From positions 124,001-188,000 of the forward strand of contig JACAFH010000001.1 of assembly GCA_013538715.1 (NCBI GenBank): DNA of 64,000 nucleotides. Direction: 5' to 3'. Shown piece after piece: positions 47,789 to 57,424 of this stretch. Within the stretch, counting starts at the first letter, position 1. Every line of letters begins with the position of its first letter. The position numbers and the translations under genes were made by a program. The notes below the pieces were generated by a model. That model searched no databases. It worked only from the letters and a program-made list of their open reading frames with translations, and was not told where the DNA came from. This DNA comes from Candidatus Nitrosothermus koennekei (lineage in GTDB: Archaea > Thermoproteota > Nitrososphaeria > Nitrososphaerales > Nitrosocaldaceae).

Positions 47789-48744
47789 GTCATCTCTAGT
47801 AACGATGGTAATTGGTTTATATTTCTAATAATAGCATCTGCCTCAAATCTTTTAAAGAGAGATAATTGCTTCTCATTATCAAGACCATTCTCATATACAC
47901 CTACGAATGATACATTATATCCATATTTACTTGCATTTCTCGCCATAATTAGATCCTCCATCGAATCCCCTACACAGATAGCACTCTTTACATTCATAAT
48001 ATTCATACTCCTTATTAATGAGTATGGAGATGGTTTTGATACACTCTTATCAAATACAATCCTCTCCTCATCCTCTATGAATACAGAAGCTCTTAGATTA
48101 AAACTTGTTATCATCTCTTTTAGTGTATATTCTGTAGCAATTTTGCTTCTTCCAGATACAATCGCAATATTGGAGCCAAACACCTTCTTAAAAACATCTA
48201 ACGATTGAGGCGTTATTATTAGCCTATCATACTCTATAAACCCTCTGGAATTATCTACCTCAATACCATATATCTTATTAAATAACTCTTTACCATAAAA
48301 TAGTTCATCAAATTTTCTTGCTAATATGGAATCTTTGCTTGGATAGTTTAGATATTTCATAACATCAGTTAGATCATACCCTTTTAGTATCTCTAATATA
48401 GTTGGTACACCTCTAGCATCTGCTTTATTTATTACATTCATAGTAAACTCTCTAGCATCATTGATATCTTTAGCATTTGATGCTATTGCTATAAGTATGA
48501 AAGCATAACAAGCATCTATATCATTATTAAATCCACCACTAGCCCTAAGTATCTGTATTAATTCATCTGTAACATAATCATACCATTTCTTATCTAATAA
48601 TCTCTCAAGAAAGAAGCCTACTGTGTACTTGATGCATGCATTATATGAGTCACTTATATCAACTAAAGTGCCATCACAATCAAGTATTAATGCATCGCCA
48701 TCTATTGTATGATTAACGAATATTCCATCAGAGATCTGCTTCAT
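47785..48744 (-). CDS. HAD-superfamily phosphatase, candidate histidinol-phosphatase
   Basis: 319 aa. HAD motif I LDCDGTLVDISDSYNA (D22, D24), motif II AIVSGRSKIATEY, and motif IV ICVGDSMEDLIMARNA; the long helical cap lies between I and II. Substrate is not shown by sequence, but it is the fourth gene of the histidine operon and overlaps hisC by ATGA, and archaea lacking the bacterial HisB-N phosphatase need another histidinol-phosphatase. Hence the candidate role; it is inference from context. Confidence 0.75.
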   Translation of the reverse strand: MKQISDGIFVNHTIDGDALILDCDGTLVDISDSYNACIKYTVGFFLERLLDKKWYDYVTDELIQILRASGGFNNDIDACYAFILIAIASNAKDINDAREFTMNVINKADARGVPTILEILKGYDLTDVMKYLNYPSKDSILARKFDELFYGKELFNKIYGIEVDNSRGFIEYDRLIITPQSLDVFKKVFGSNIAIVSGRSKIATEYTLKEMITSFNLRASVFIEDEERIVFDKSVSKPSPYSLIRSMNIMNVKSAICVGDSMEDLIMARNASKYGYNVSFVGVYENGLDNEKQLSLFKRFEADAIIRNINQLPSLLEMT

Positions 48745-49769
48745 AATCGTACCTTCCTTAATGCATTTATGAATCTATCATTTGTATCTTTATTGCCTAT
48801 AGATACTCTATAGAATTGTTTACCGTTTATCTCTCCTAGATCCTTAACTATTATCCCGTTCCTAAGTAAGCCGTTAAAGATCTTCTTGCTCCCACTAAAA
48901 GCTATAAAGTTTGCATCAGACCTATATGCAGATAACCCAGAACTATTTATAGCATCATAAACTCTCTCCCTCTCCTTTTTGATAGTTGTAATTATATTAT
49001 TAATCTCATTCTTCATAGATAACATAATTCTTGCAGCATTTACTGCTATGCTATTAACAGGATAAGGGTATTGTATGACTCTATTAAATACATCTATAAT
49101 AGAAGGATTTGCTATAGCATACCCTATTCTTAAACCTGCTAAACCAAAAGCCTTTGACATAGTTCTTATTATGATGAGATTATCATATTTATTGATGATA
49201 TCTTTTAGTGAGTATCTAGCAAATTCTGCATATGCCTCATCTATTATTATAAATCCCTTAAATGACTCTATTATGTTGATTACCTCCTCTCTAGGGAATT
49301 GATTCCCAGTAGGATTATTTGGTGAGCATAGATATAATATATCTGCATCAGAGTCTATAACCTTCTTATAATCTAATCCAAAGTTATCATCAAGGGATAT
49401 CTCCTCTAGTGATAATGAGTATAATCTACATCTTGCAATATAAAATGAGAATGTAGGTTTTATGGTTATACTCTTCGTATCTCTTCCAATGCTTAGTAAG
49501 AGATCTATTATTTGATCAGAACCATTACCTATAGCTATGCAATCTCTCTTAACATTAAGATACTTTGCAAGATCACTCTTTAACATATCATAATTGATAG
49601 GATACTCTCTAGCATCTATCTTAGATGCTTTGCTAATAACTCTTGCTACTAATCTCTTAGGTATGGCTATATTCTCATTTGTATCAAGTTTTAATTTATC
49701 TTTATATATTTTAGGTTTATTATAACCTTCTAATTTACTTATTTCATCTATTATTCCTTTAAATCTCAT
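48741..49769 (-). CDS. hisC: histidinol-phosphate aminotransferase
   Basis: 342 aa, fold type I PLP enzyme. Seen: KLDTNENIAIPK, IAIGNGSDQIIDLL, LCSPNNPTGNQFP, IIDEAYAEFA and PLP-lysine motif RTMSKAFGLAGLRIGYAI. Third gene of the his operon, coupled by ATGA overlaps with hisD before and the HAD gene after it. Confidence 0.93.
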   Translation of the reverse strand: MRFKGIIDEISKLEGYNKPKIYKDKLKLDTNENIAIPKRLVARVISKASKIDAREYPINYDMLKSDLAKYLNVKRDCIAIGNGSDQIIDLLLSIGRDTKSITIKPTFSFYIARCRLYSLSLEEISLDDNFGLDYKKVIDSDADILYLCSPNNPTGNQFPREEVINIIESFKGFIIIDEAYAEFARYSLKDIINKYDNLIIIRTMSKAFGLAGLRIGYAIANPSIIDVFNRVIQYPYPVNSIAVNAARIMLSMKNEINNIITTIKKERERVYDAINSSGLSAYRSDANFIAFSGSKKIFNGLLRNGIIVKDLGEINGKQFYRVSIGNKDTNDRFINALRKVRL

Positions 49770-51022
49770 AATCTTGCCTCTACAGCTTTAGCATGATTTG
49801 GTAATCCCTCTGCTTCACTAATTGTTTTTATATGTCCTATTATTCTCTCTAACCCTTCCTTCTTAGCATAAGCCCTTGTAGCAAGTCTAAGAAAATCTAA
49901 ACATGATAATGAACCTCTAGAACGTGCAAATGTTGATGTTGGAAGCACATGATTTGTTCCAAAACAATAATCACTAGCCAAAGATGAAGAGTAACTTCCT
50001 ATAAGCACTAATCCAGCACTCCTTATCTCTTTAATAATCTTATCAGCATTACTAACAAATATCTCAAGATGCTCTGGTGCTACAGTATTCACTATCCTTA
50101 TTGCGGAGTTCTCATCACATACTACTATAAAGCCATTGTTGGTTAGACTATGCTTTATTATATCACTCCTCTTAACATCATTTATTCTAGCATTTATTTC
50201 TCTCTCAACATTATCAGCAAGTATTTTAGATGTAGTTACTAAACCACAAAGTGTATCATTGCTATGCTCTGCTTGAGCTATAAGATCATATGCTATTAAT
50301 TTAGCATCAGCACTATCATCTGCTAATACTAACAGTTCAGTAGGTCCAGCAAGCATATCTATGCTTACTTTATTAGAGACGAGATACTTTGCTATGGTTA
50401 CAAATATACCTCCAGGACCAACTATCTTATCAACTGGTTTTATACTCTCACTCCCATATGCCATTGCTGCTATAGCCTGTGCTCCCCCTATCTTATATAT
50501 CTCATCTACATTACATAGATCTGCTGCCACAAGTGTTAAAGGGTCTACTCCATTGCTAGATGATGGTGTTGATAATACTATTCTCTTTACACCTGCTACT
50601 CTTGCTGGAACGGTGCACATGATTACACTACTAGGATACCTTGCTTTTCCTCCTGGTATATAACATCCAACACTTTCAATAGCATCAAAATACCTCTCTA
50701 TCCTAATACCATCTATCTCTATCGATATACTCTTTAATGAGTTTAGTGTCTCCTCCTCTACTATCTTTACCCTCCTCTTCATCTCTTTTAATGCTTCTAT
50801 CTCTTTTTCACTAACTTTTGAATAAGCATCACTTATCTCTTCTTTACTAACCAGTAAAGAATCTAACAATACATTCTCAAACTTTTTACTATACTCTAAT
50901 AATGCTTTATCTCCATCTTTAATAACATTATCTATTATCTCCTTAACCAATCTAATATGCTCATCACTAATTATATCTCTTCTTATCTTCTCAATCTCAT
51001 CTATCTTTACTCTCCTTATCAT
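49766..51022 (-). CDS. hisD: histidinol dehydrogenase
   Basis: 418 aa. Zinc-dependent, oxidises histidinol to histidine in two steps. Seen: CYIPGGKARYPSSVIM, KIGGAQAIAAMAYGSESI, VGPGGIFVTIAKYLV, GPTELLVLAD, DLIAQAEHSNDT, VAPEHLEIFV and the C-terminal LRLATRAYAKKEGLERI-type end. Coupled to hisG by an ATGA overlap. Confidence 0.96.
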   Translation of the reverse strand: MIRRVKIDEIEKIRRDIISDEHIRLVKEIIDNVIKDGDKALLEYSKKFENVLLDSLLVSKEEISDAYSKVSEKEIEALKEMKRRVKIVEEETLNSLKSISIEIDGIRIERYFDAIESVGCYIPGGKARYPSSVIMCTVPARVAGVKRIVLSTPSSSNGVDPLTLVAADLCNVDEIYKIGGAQAIAAMAYGSESIKPVDKIVGPGGIFVTIAKYLVSNKVSIDMLAGPTELLVLADDSADAKLIAYDLIAQAEHSNDTLCGLVTTSKILADNVEREINARINDVKRSDIIKHSLTNNGFIVVCDENSAIRIVNTVAPEHLEIFVSNADKIIKEIRSAGLVLIGSYSSSLASDYCFGTNHVLPTSTFARSRGSLSCLDFLRLATRAYAKKEGLERIIGHIKTISEAEGLPNHAKAVEARL

Positions 51023-51993
51023 ACCTTATTATTTTGTACTATCTCTTCTAATGGTAGTATCAATCTTGGTTCATGAATTACTAATCCTTGTGCTAAGCTC
51101 CTTAATATAGGAACGATCTTAACAAACTCATCCTTACTTATTACTGTATTAACACCATACCATCCATCCTCACTCAATCTACTTATCGTTGGTCTCTTCA
51201 ATGCTGGGAGAGTCTTTAATAAAGCATCTAAATTCTCTTCCTTTACATTTACAAATATATGCAATTTTTTCCTACCTTCAACTACACCTTTAAGCAAGGT
51301 TAGGATATCATATATCTTCTCCTTCTTTGTCTTATCGTTTAATGATATTTTATTTGCTATCAATACAGCAGTAGATTCTAAGATGCTCTCTATAGCCTTT
51401 AGATTATTCTGCTCTAGTGTAGTTCCCGTCTCTGTTATATCTACTATAGCATCACAATCTTCTGGAGGCTTTGCTTCAGTTGCTCCAAACGATAATAGTA
51501 TCTGAACATTTTGATTCTCTCCACCTCTCCACCATGGTGTTATTAGCAAGGGCATCTTACTTCCATAATACCTTTTATAAGACTCATTATTGATGATATA
51601 AGAAGAGACTATGTTTAGATATTCTGTAGAGATCTTAAGAGTCTTATTTGTTCTAGCATAATCTTCTATTAACTCTGATAATGAATTATATCTATATGTT
51701 TTTGGTATTGCTATAACTAATCTTACATAACCATACTCTAGATCTAATAGAGTTATTACATTAGCGTTAGTTTCTCTAATCCAATCCTTGCCAGTAATCC
51801 CAACATCATACATACCTTCCTGAACATATGTTGGTATCTCTTGAGGTCTTAAGATCTTGATCTGTATATCTGGATCTGGTATCTTTACTCTATAAGTTCT
51901 TCCTCTACCCTTAACACTCCACCATGCTTGTTCTATCATATTAAATGTCTGTTCTTCTATACTACCCTTTGGCACTGCAAATTTAACTGGCAT
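51019..51993 (-). CDS. hisG: ATP phosphoribosyltransferase, long form
   Basis: 324 aa. First enzyme of histidine synthesis. Catalytic domains 1-225 (FAVPKGSIEEQTFNMIEQA, YDVGITGKDWIRE, DAIVDITETGTTLEQNNLK) followed by the ACT-like regulatory domain of the long HisG form (about 230-310), which gives histidine feedback inhibition. So no HisZ is needed. First gene of the his operon; AGATATATCTTT near 52015-52026 is about 27 nt upstream on the minus strand. Confidence 0.95.
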   Translation of the reverse strand: MPVKFAVPKGSIEEQTFNMIEQAWWSVKGRGRTYRVKIPDPDIQIKILRPQEIPTYVQEGMYDVGITGKDWIRETNANVITLLDLEYGYVRLVIAIPKTYRYNSLSELIEDYARTNKTLKISTEYLNIVSSYIINNESYKRYYGSKMPLLITPWWRGGENQNVQILLSFGATEAKPPEDCDAIVDITETGTTLEQNNLKAIESILESTAVLIANKISLNDKTKKEKIYDILTLLKGVVEGRKKLHIFVNVKEENLDALLKTLPALKRPTISRLSEDGWYGVNTVISKDEFVKIVPILRSLAQGLVIHEPRLILPLEEIVQNNKV

Positions 51994-52304
51994 GTCATCA
52001 TTCTCTATATTGTTAGATATATCTTTAACTAATTTTAATGAGCAATCTAAGCATTATTATGTAATATAATGTTGAAGAATTGATATATAATACATCTATT
52101 TAATCTTTAAATGATAAATTATTTACCATTTAATCATATAACATTTCATATATCTGTTATAAATAAAATTATAATATATTGTAATCATCTAACATATATT
52201 TCATATTAATGATACATCATTAAATTATAATATATTCTAATTATATAGTATGTATTATCAAATACTTACATAACATTATACTATACAGTATAGAGTATAA
52301 AGTT
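51994..52304. other. AT-rich intergenic region between his operon and GH5 gene
   Basis: 311 bp, very AT-rich, containing divergent promoters. The 15-nt sequence AAATTATAATATATT occurs twice (about 52164 and 52225), and an inverted repeat is present next to the downstream start. No gene or RNA is apparent. Confidence 0.55.
52281..52293. promoter_or_regulatory. inverted repeat in the GH5 promoter, possible operator
   Basis: CTATACAGTATAG is a perfect 6-bp inverted repeat with one central base, inside the larger imperfect palindrome TATACTATACAGTATAGAGT. It begins just after a TATA-like CATTATAC (52274-52281) and ends 11 nt before the ATG at 52305, so a protein bound there would block initiation. 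AT-rich palindromes also arise by chance, so this is tentative. Confidence 0.35.
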
Positions 52305-54713
52305 ATGAATTACAAGATACTGATAGCAGTTATGGTATTGCTAATACCAATGGCATATGCAGATGATCAATTAAAGCTTAAACAATTCACAATAGTAGCA
52401 GAGTTTAGTGCTAATAGTGATAGATGGTTAGTTAGTAGAGGAGATTACAGTAATGATGGTAAAAGCATTAATGATCTAAACTATGCTATATGGTTAAGTG
52501 ATGGGAAGATATATGCTGGATTTGAAGACTCTAATGGTAGAAATTATGTAGTAGGAACAACTAGCAGGTATAATGATGGAGTAAAGCATGTTGCTATCTT
52601 AACATATGATATGAAGTATCTTAAACTATATGTTGATGGGAAGTTCATAAAATCACGTTCTACTAAAGTAGTGCCAGATTACAATCATGATGCTATGTTA
52701 GTGATAGATGCTGATGTTAAGATATACAATAAAGCATTAACAGAGGAAGAGATAAAGAGTAATGTTAGTGATGGTTTAGTATATGTTAGCAATAAAACAC
52801 CAATAGCTAATGATCTTAACATAACTATAGATGAGGATAATAGTGTAGAGATTAGATTAGATGCTATAGATGATGATACTCTAACATATAAAATAGTAGA
52901 GCAACCTAAGAATGGAGTATTATCATTAAATAATGATGTTGCTATCTATACTCCTAATACTAATTATTATGGTGTAGATAGTTTTACTTATCAAGCATAT
53001 AATGGAAGTAATTATAGTAATATTGCTAGAGTTAGTATCAATATTAATGATATCAATGATGCACCAATAGCTAATGATGATTATTATAGCATAGATGAGG
53101 ATAGTATACTATCATTAGATATACTAGCAAATGATTATGATGTTGATAGTAATCTAACATATAAAATAGTAGAGCAACCTAAGAATGGAATTATTGAAGA
53201 TGATAGATACATTCCTAATACTAATTATTATGGTGTAGATAGTTTTACTTATCAAGCATATGATGGAAGTAATTATAGTAATATTGCTAGAGTTAGTATC
53301 AATATTAATGATGTTATAGATGTTAGAATCTTTAATGTTAAAGATTATGGAGCAATAGGCAATGGAGTTAATGATGATACTCAAGCAGTTAGAAATGCAA
53401 TAGAAGATGCTAATCAATATGATAGTGCAATTGTATACTTTCCTCAAGGAGAGTATGTAGTTAAAGAATGGAGTAATTATCCTAATATAATATTAGAAGG
53501 AGAGAATGCTAAGATAATAAGATACTTTAGTAATAAGATAGAGATGCCTATATCAAATATAACAGTAATAGATTTTGCTGATGCAATGCAAATAAGTGAT
53601 TTAAGAGGTATAGCAGTTGGATATAAGGATGTATTAATGTTACAAAAGAGTGGCACTGCATGGTCTGCAAAGAATCAACCCCCAATAGATGATGTATTAT
53701 CAGAGATAAAGAGTATGGGTATGAATATGATTAGAGCATACATATATTGGGAAGGATATTATTATGATAAAACAAGATTTGTACAAGGTTTGCAAGGATT
53801 GACAGAAGCTGCAGATAGGAATGGTATTGCAGTATTATATGATTATATGCAACAATGGCATTTAAGTAGTTATGTAAAGAGTGGTTCATCATATGGAGAT
53901 GGATTTCCGCATGAATGCTTAGCAATATTAGGAATACAAAAGGATAGTGAGTTAGATACTAGACAAAGTTATCTAAATAATAGAACTCCTAGAGATGTAT
54001 TTTGGAGTAACTTTACCGAAAATTATAGTTGCACTATAAATGGTATCAATAAACCAATATGGGAGCATATTAAAGATTATACTACTGTAGTAGTTAGCAT
54101 AACGAAAGATCATCCTAGCACTATAGGTTACGATATGCTTAATGAACCATTCTCTAATCATGTATTTACTATAGATGAGTTGAATGGATTAAGATCATAC
54201 TATAAAGAGATTGCATTACACATTAGAAGTTTAACAGATAAGAAGATATTCTTCCAACAATTCTTAAACTATGCAGAGAATTATAATTATGGAGTATATA
54301 AAAATAGAGGAGAGGCATTAGCTAGTTTAGCACCAAGATATGATAATGGTGCATTAATAGAGAATTTAGGATTTACATTCACATATTATGATGGTCCCAA
54401 TGTTACAGATAGAGCATGGCATAAAGCCTATCTTGATGATTTTAAGAAGTATATTGAGCCATTAGGTATACCAATATTTGTAAGCGAATGGAACACAGCT
54501 AAAAGTGCGTTTCCAGATAATTATCCATTTACTACTCAAGAGTGTATAAATTATATGCAATACTGGAAGAATAGTGGTTGGGGATGGAGTTATTGGAGCT
54601 ATAACCCTACTGATCATGGTATAAAAGACGCAAAATATAAAGATTTCATAAACACGAGAGAGAATAAGTCACAAAAACAGATACTAATAGATGCTATAAA
54701 CCAAATATACTAA
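52305..54713 (+). CDS. secreted multidomain GH5-type glycoside hydrolase
   Basis: 802 aa. Signal peptide 1-19 (ending AYA-DD). Residues 25-155 are a LamG/concanavalin-like domain (YAIWLSDGKIYAGFED, VKHVAILTYDMKYLKLYVDG). Residues 165-345 hold two Big_9/cadherin-like domains. Residues 345-410 resemble only the first turns of a pectate-lyase beta helix (DYGAIGNGVNDDTQAVRNAI, IVYFPQGEYVV). From about 435 follows a TIM barrel of the GH5 type: GMNMIRAYIYWEG, acid/base E614 in DMLNEPFS and nucleophile E728 in VSEWN. So it probably cleaves beta-linked polysaccharide outside the cell. Substrate not predictable. No C-terminal anchor. Repeats indicate recent duplication. Confidence 0.8.
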   Translation: MNYKILIAVMVLLIPMAYADDQLKLKQFTIVAEFSANSDRWLVSRGDYSNDGKSINDLNYAIWLSDGKIYAGFEDSNGRNYVVGTTSRYNDGVKHVAILTYDMKYLKLYVDGKFIKSRSTKVVPDYNHDAMLVIDADVKIYNKALTEEEIKSNVSDGLVYVSNKTPIANDLNITIDEDNSVEIRLDAIDDDTLTYKIVEQPKNGVLSLNNDVAIYTPNTNYYGVDSFTYQAYNGSNYSNIARVSININDINDAPIANDDYYSIDEDSILSLDILANDYDVDSNLTYKIVEQPKNGIIEDDRYIPNTNYYGVDSFTYQAYDGSNYSNIARVSININDVIDVRIFNVKDYGAIGNGVNDDTQAVRNAIEDANQYDSAIVYFPQGEYVVKEWSNYPNIILEGENAKIIRYFSNKIEMPISNITVIDFADAMQISDLRGIAVGYKDVLMLQKSGTAWSAKNQPPIDDVLSEIKSMGMNMIRAYIYWEGYYYDKTRFVQGLQGLTEAADRNGIAVLYDYMQQWHLSSYVKSGSSYGDGFPHECLAILGIQKDSELDTRQSYLNNRTPRDVFWSNFTENYSCTINGINKPIWEHIKDYTTVVVSITKDHPSTIGYDMLNEPFSNHVFTIDELNGLRSYYKEIALHIRSLTDKKIFFQQFLNYAENYNYGVYKNRGEALASLAPRYDNGALIENLGFTFTYYDGPNVTDRAWHKAYLDDFKKYIEPLGIPIFVSEWNTAKSAFPDNYPFTTQECINYMQYWKNSGWGWSYWSYNPTDHGIKDAKYKDFINTRENKSQKQILIDAINQIY
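52881..53313 (+). repeat. two near-identical domain repeats inside the GH5 gene
   Basis: Units at about 52881-53051 and 53154-53313 are nearly identical DNA; the second is 12 nt shorter near its middle. Both encode LTYKIVEQPKNG ... PNTNYYGVDSFTYQAY ... NIARVSININD. This marks a recent duplication or gene conversion of a Big_9-type domain. Confidence 0.9.
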
Positions 54714-54729
54714 TATTTTTATATATTTA

Positions 54730-56418
54730 TTATTGTGATAATCTAACTGTATGATGGTAAATACGACTATTACCTGTATTAATTAATAGGTTCTGATTGT
54801 TTGATACAGTATCTTCTACATTATTATACACTTCTTCAAGTCCATATTTATGTTTGAGGTTTAATAAATCTCCATCTGCAAATATATTAAAGTACTGTAT
54901 TTTATATAACATCTCATTCTCTATATATTGAGAGATTTTATCTTTACTAACACCGTCAAATAATTTATTCTCTATATCAAAGATTAAGGCGCGTTCTTTT
55001 ATGTAATTATCATTTATAGCCATTGTATATTTGTATACAAACGATGGCATAAGTATAGATATAACTCTATTTTTATTATCGTCATGAATAACTAAAGTGT
55101 TTATACCATAATATAAAGAAGGAGTAGCATACGTAGTAATATTTCTACTGTGCTTAGTGATAGGCAAAAGTATTAACGAACATACTACTAGTATAATAAA
55201 CGAAAACAGTAATAGTCTTTTCTTTCTATGATTATATATACTCATATATAATATTGGCATTATAAAAGCACTGTATGTTGTAATACGTAAGAATAGAAAT
55301 GGTGCTATAAAGGATGTTAGTGCAGCAGATATTACATAAGAAGATAATATTCCACTTGCTATCATTATAGGATAATTATTCCTCATTCTTCTTAATGAGT
55401 ATATAACTATTATTGTACTTATTATTAATATTAATATAGTACTAAACAAGAGGCGTAGATTTACAAAATATATGTAAGAAGGAGATGGAGAAGGTGTTAC
55501 TTTAATATTACTAAATTCTAGTAACTCATTTACATAACTACTATACGTATCAATCATATATGTAGCATTGGTTGTATAGATAGTTATCAGAGATAATGTT
55601 GATATTAAAACCATTATATTAAAGTAGCTTATTTTCGAATATTTTATATATAATAAGTGAAGTAATATAAGAAATATTATATTAATTACTATAAAGAAAG
55701 AGTTTGTAGGACTAGTTAGATTTATTGTTATTATAGATATAAATGATAATATTAGTAATTTATTATCGCGTTTATTTATAAACTTCATGATTGAGAATAA
55801 TAATAGCCCATACATTGCATATGCTAATATTTGTGGTGAAAAATCTGTAGGATGTGTAAACATAAATGATGTAAAAGCGATAGATGATAATAATGAGAAT
55901 CTACCAACTAACAGATTACTAGTAGCATAAACGGTTAGTGATATAATATTAATGATTAAAATTTCAAAGATATAGAAAAAAGTAAATGGTTCTATTCCTT
56001 GAATTAATAATGATATAGCCATGAAGATAAATACTAGAGGGAATCCAGATGAATATTCATATGAAGAGCTTAAATAGCCTCTATTTATTATAGGGAATGA
56101 TTCTGCACCATGAAGATATGTATCAATGAATGGAGGATATTCTGTTATAATAGTTGCTATTCCATCTGCATATAGATTTGTTAATATTATTAAAATAATA
56201 TCATACAGTTTTGATAGACCAAATTTTAATTGTAATATGATACTAAATATTAGGAATGAGATACCTATCCAGTATAAATAAGGGAGAGTTCTTACATAAT
56301 CAAAAGTATCGTTATATCCTGTAATTCTAACAGTTGTAGAAAGTATGAATAATATTATACTAATTGTTATTGTTGATATTATTAATCTTTTATCATTATT
56401 TAGCAATATACTTATCAT
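54730..56418 (-). CDS. polytopic membrane protein, possible GT-C glycosyltransferase
   Basis: 562 aa, about 11-13 membrane helices, with a non-membrane C-terminal domain of about 130 residues that contains DDNKNRVISILMPS and ends in a short beta region. The first external loop after helix 3 (YPPFIDTYLHGAESFPIIN) contains acidic residues, as in GT-C glycosyltransferases that use lipid-linked sugars, but no firm motif. Coupled by ATGA overlap with the sulfotransferase, so both probably act on the same glycan. Function inferred. Confidence 0.6.
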   Translation of the reverse strand: MISILLNNDKRLIISTITISIILFILSTTVRITGYNDTFDYVRTLPYLYWIGISFLIFSIILQLKFGLSKLYDIILIILTNLYADGIATIITEYPPFIDTYLHGAESFPIINRGYLSSSYEYSSGFPLVFIFMAISLLIQGIEPFTFFYIFEILIINIISLTVYATSNLLVGRFSLLSSIAFTSFMFTHPTDFSPQILAYAMYGLLLFSIMKFINKRDNKLLILSFISIITINLTSPTNSFFIVINIIFLILLHLLYIKYSKISYFNIMVLISTLSLITIYTTNATYMIDTYSSYVNELLEFSNIKVTPSPSPSYIYFVNLRLLFSTILILIISTIIVIYSLRRMRNNYPIMIASGILSSYVISAALTSFIAPFLFLRITTYSAFIMPILYMSIYNHRKKRLLLFSFIILVVCSLILLPITKHSRNITTYATPSLYYGINTLVIHDDNKNRVISILMPSFVYKYTMAINDNYIKERALIFDIENKLFDGVSKDKISQYIENEMLYKIQYFNIFADGDLLNLKHKYGLEEVYNNVEDTVSNNQNLLINTGNSRIYHHTVRLSQ

Positions 56419-57326
56419 GTCATCTTATCTATTTTATTTATACTTATACCTTTATTTTCGATAAATTCTAAAGTTTTTAGATAATCATCTTCTAGTATAT
56501 TTGCGATATTAGTTGGTATCATATTTATTAATTCTTTATGACTACTCTTAGCTTTCTTTTCTATAGTATTCTTGACAAATCTATATCTTACAGAATCTAT
56601 AACCTTCCTACTGAGCTTCTCTAACGATGAATTCTTACCTGCGTTAAGGATCTTCATAATTATATAATAAGTAACAAACATGCTATATCTATAAAGAGCA
56701 CTATCATTAGGTGTTACCATACTTGGATTTCTATATATAACTTGTATATTTATAGTCTCTAGATCAAGAAATTTAAATATTGAATTTAGTACCTCTTGAG
56801 GTTTATTTTTGAGTAGGTTATTTTCAATCACTATCATATTATCACCAAAAACTTTATAGTATTCACAAATTTTATCATACATAAGAAACGAATTCATCTC
56901 TGGTATAAAATATCTATCTATCCATATACTAAAGTCTTTAATCATATGTGTAAGATATGTATATAAATATGCGCTTACTAAGCGTTCTTTCTGATTTCTA
57001 ATACACATAAAGATCTTTGCGTGAGTATTAAACTCTTTAATTTTGTGCGCAATTATAGGATCATATGTATATGATGTAGAGCCATCTATTCTATATCTAT
57101 ACTTTGCAGCATCTTTATATAATAGAAGGTAAGATTTCATATCAAACTTACCCATGTTGTATCGTGTATTAAACCATGAGGGTAATCTATCATGTACTGT
57201 TAATGCATGAGGTTCCTTTTGCCATGGGGCAAATATAGATGTATGTTGTATTAAATAATCCACTAACGCTGTAGTTCCAGCCTTTGAGAAACCTACAACG
57301 AATAGATTTGGTTTCGTATCATTCAT
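56415..57326 (-). CDS. PAPS-dependent sulfotransferase
   Basis: 303 aa. The 5'-phosphosulfate-binding loop VVGFSKAGTTALVDYL opens the protein, and the 3'-phosphate-binding strand/helix FMCIRNQKERLVSAYLYTY lies near residues 105-125. This is the Sulfotransfer_1/3 fold used for carbohydrate or protein sulfation. No membrane segment. An acceptor on a surface glycan is suggested by the neighbouring membrane protein, glycosyltransferase and epimerase, but not proven. First gene of a two-gene unit. Confidence 0.85.
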   Translation of the reverse strand: MNDTKPNLFVVGFSKAGTTALVDYLIQHTSIFAPWQKEPHALTVHDRLPSWFNTRYNMGKFDMKSYLLLYKDAAKYRYRIDGSTSYTYDPIIAHKIKEFNTHAKIFMCIRNQKERLVSAYLYTYLTHMIKDFSIWIDRYFIPEMNSFLMYDKICEYYKVFGDNMIVIENNLLKNKPQEVLNSIFKFLDLETINIQVIYRNPSMVTPNDSALYRYSMFVTYYIIMKILNAGKNSSLEKLSRKVIDSVRYRFVKNTIEKKAKSSHKELINMIPTNIANILEDDYLKTLEFIENKGISINKIDKMT

Positions 57327-57424
57327 CTAGTCAACTATTTTTCTCAAATCATAATTAATAAATTTTTGTATTTTAGATTTAATAATACACTACATTAATA
57401 TAGGAAGTTTCTTCTATAATCTAC

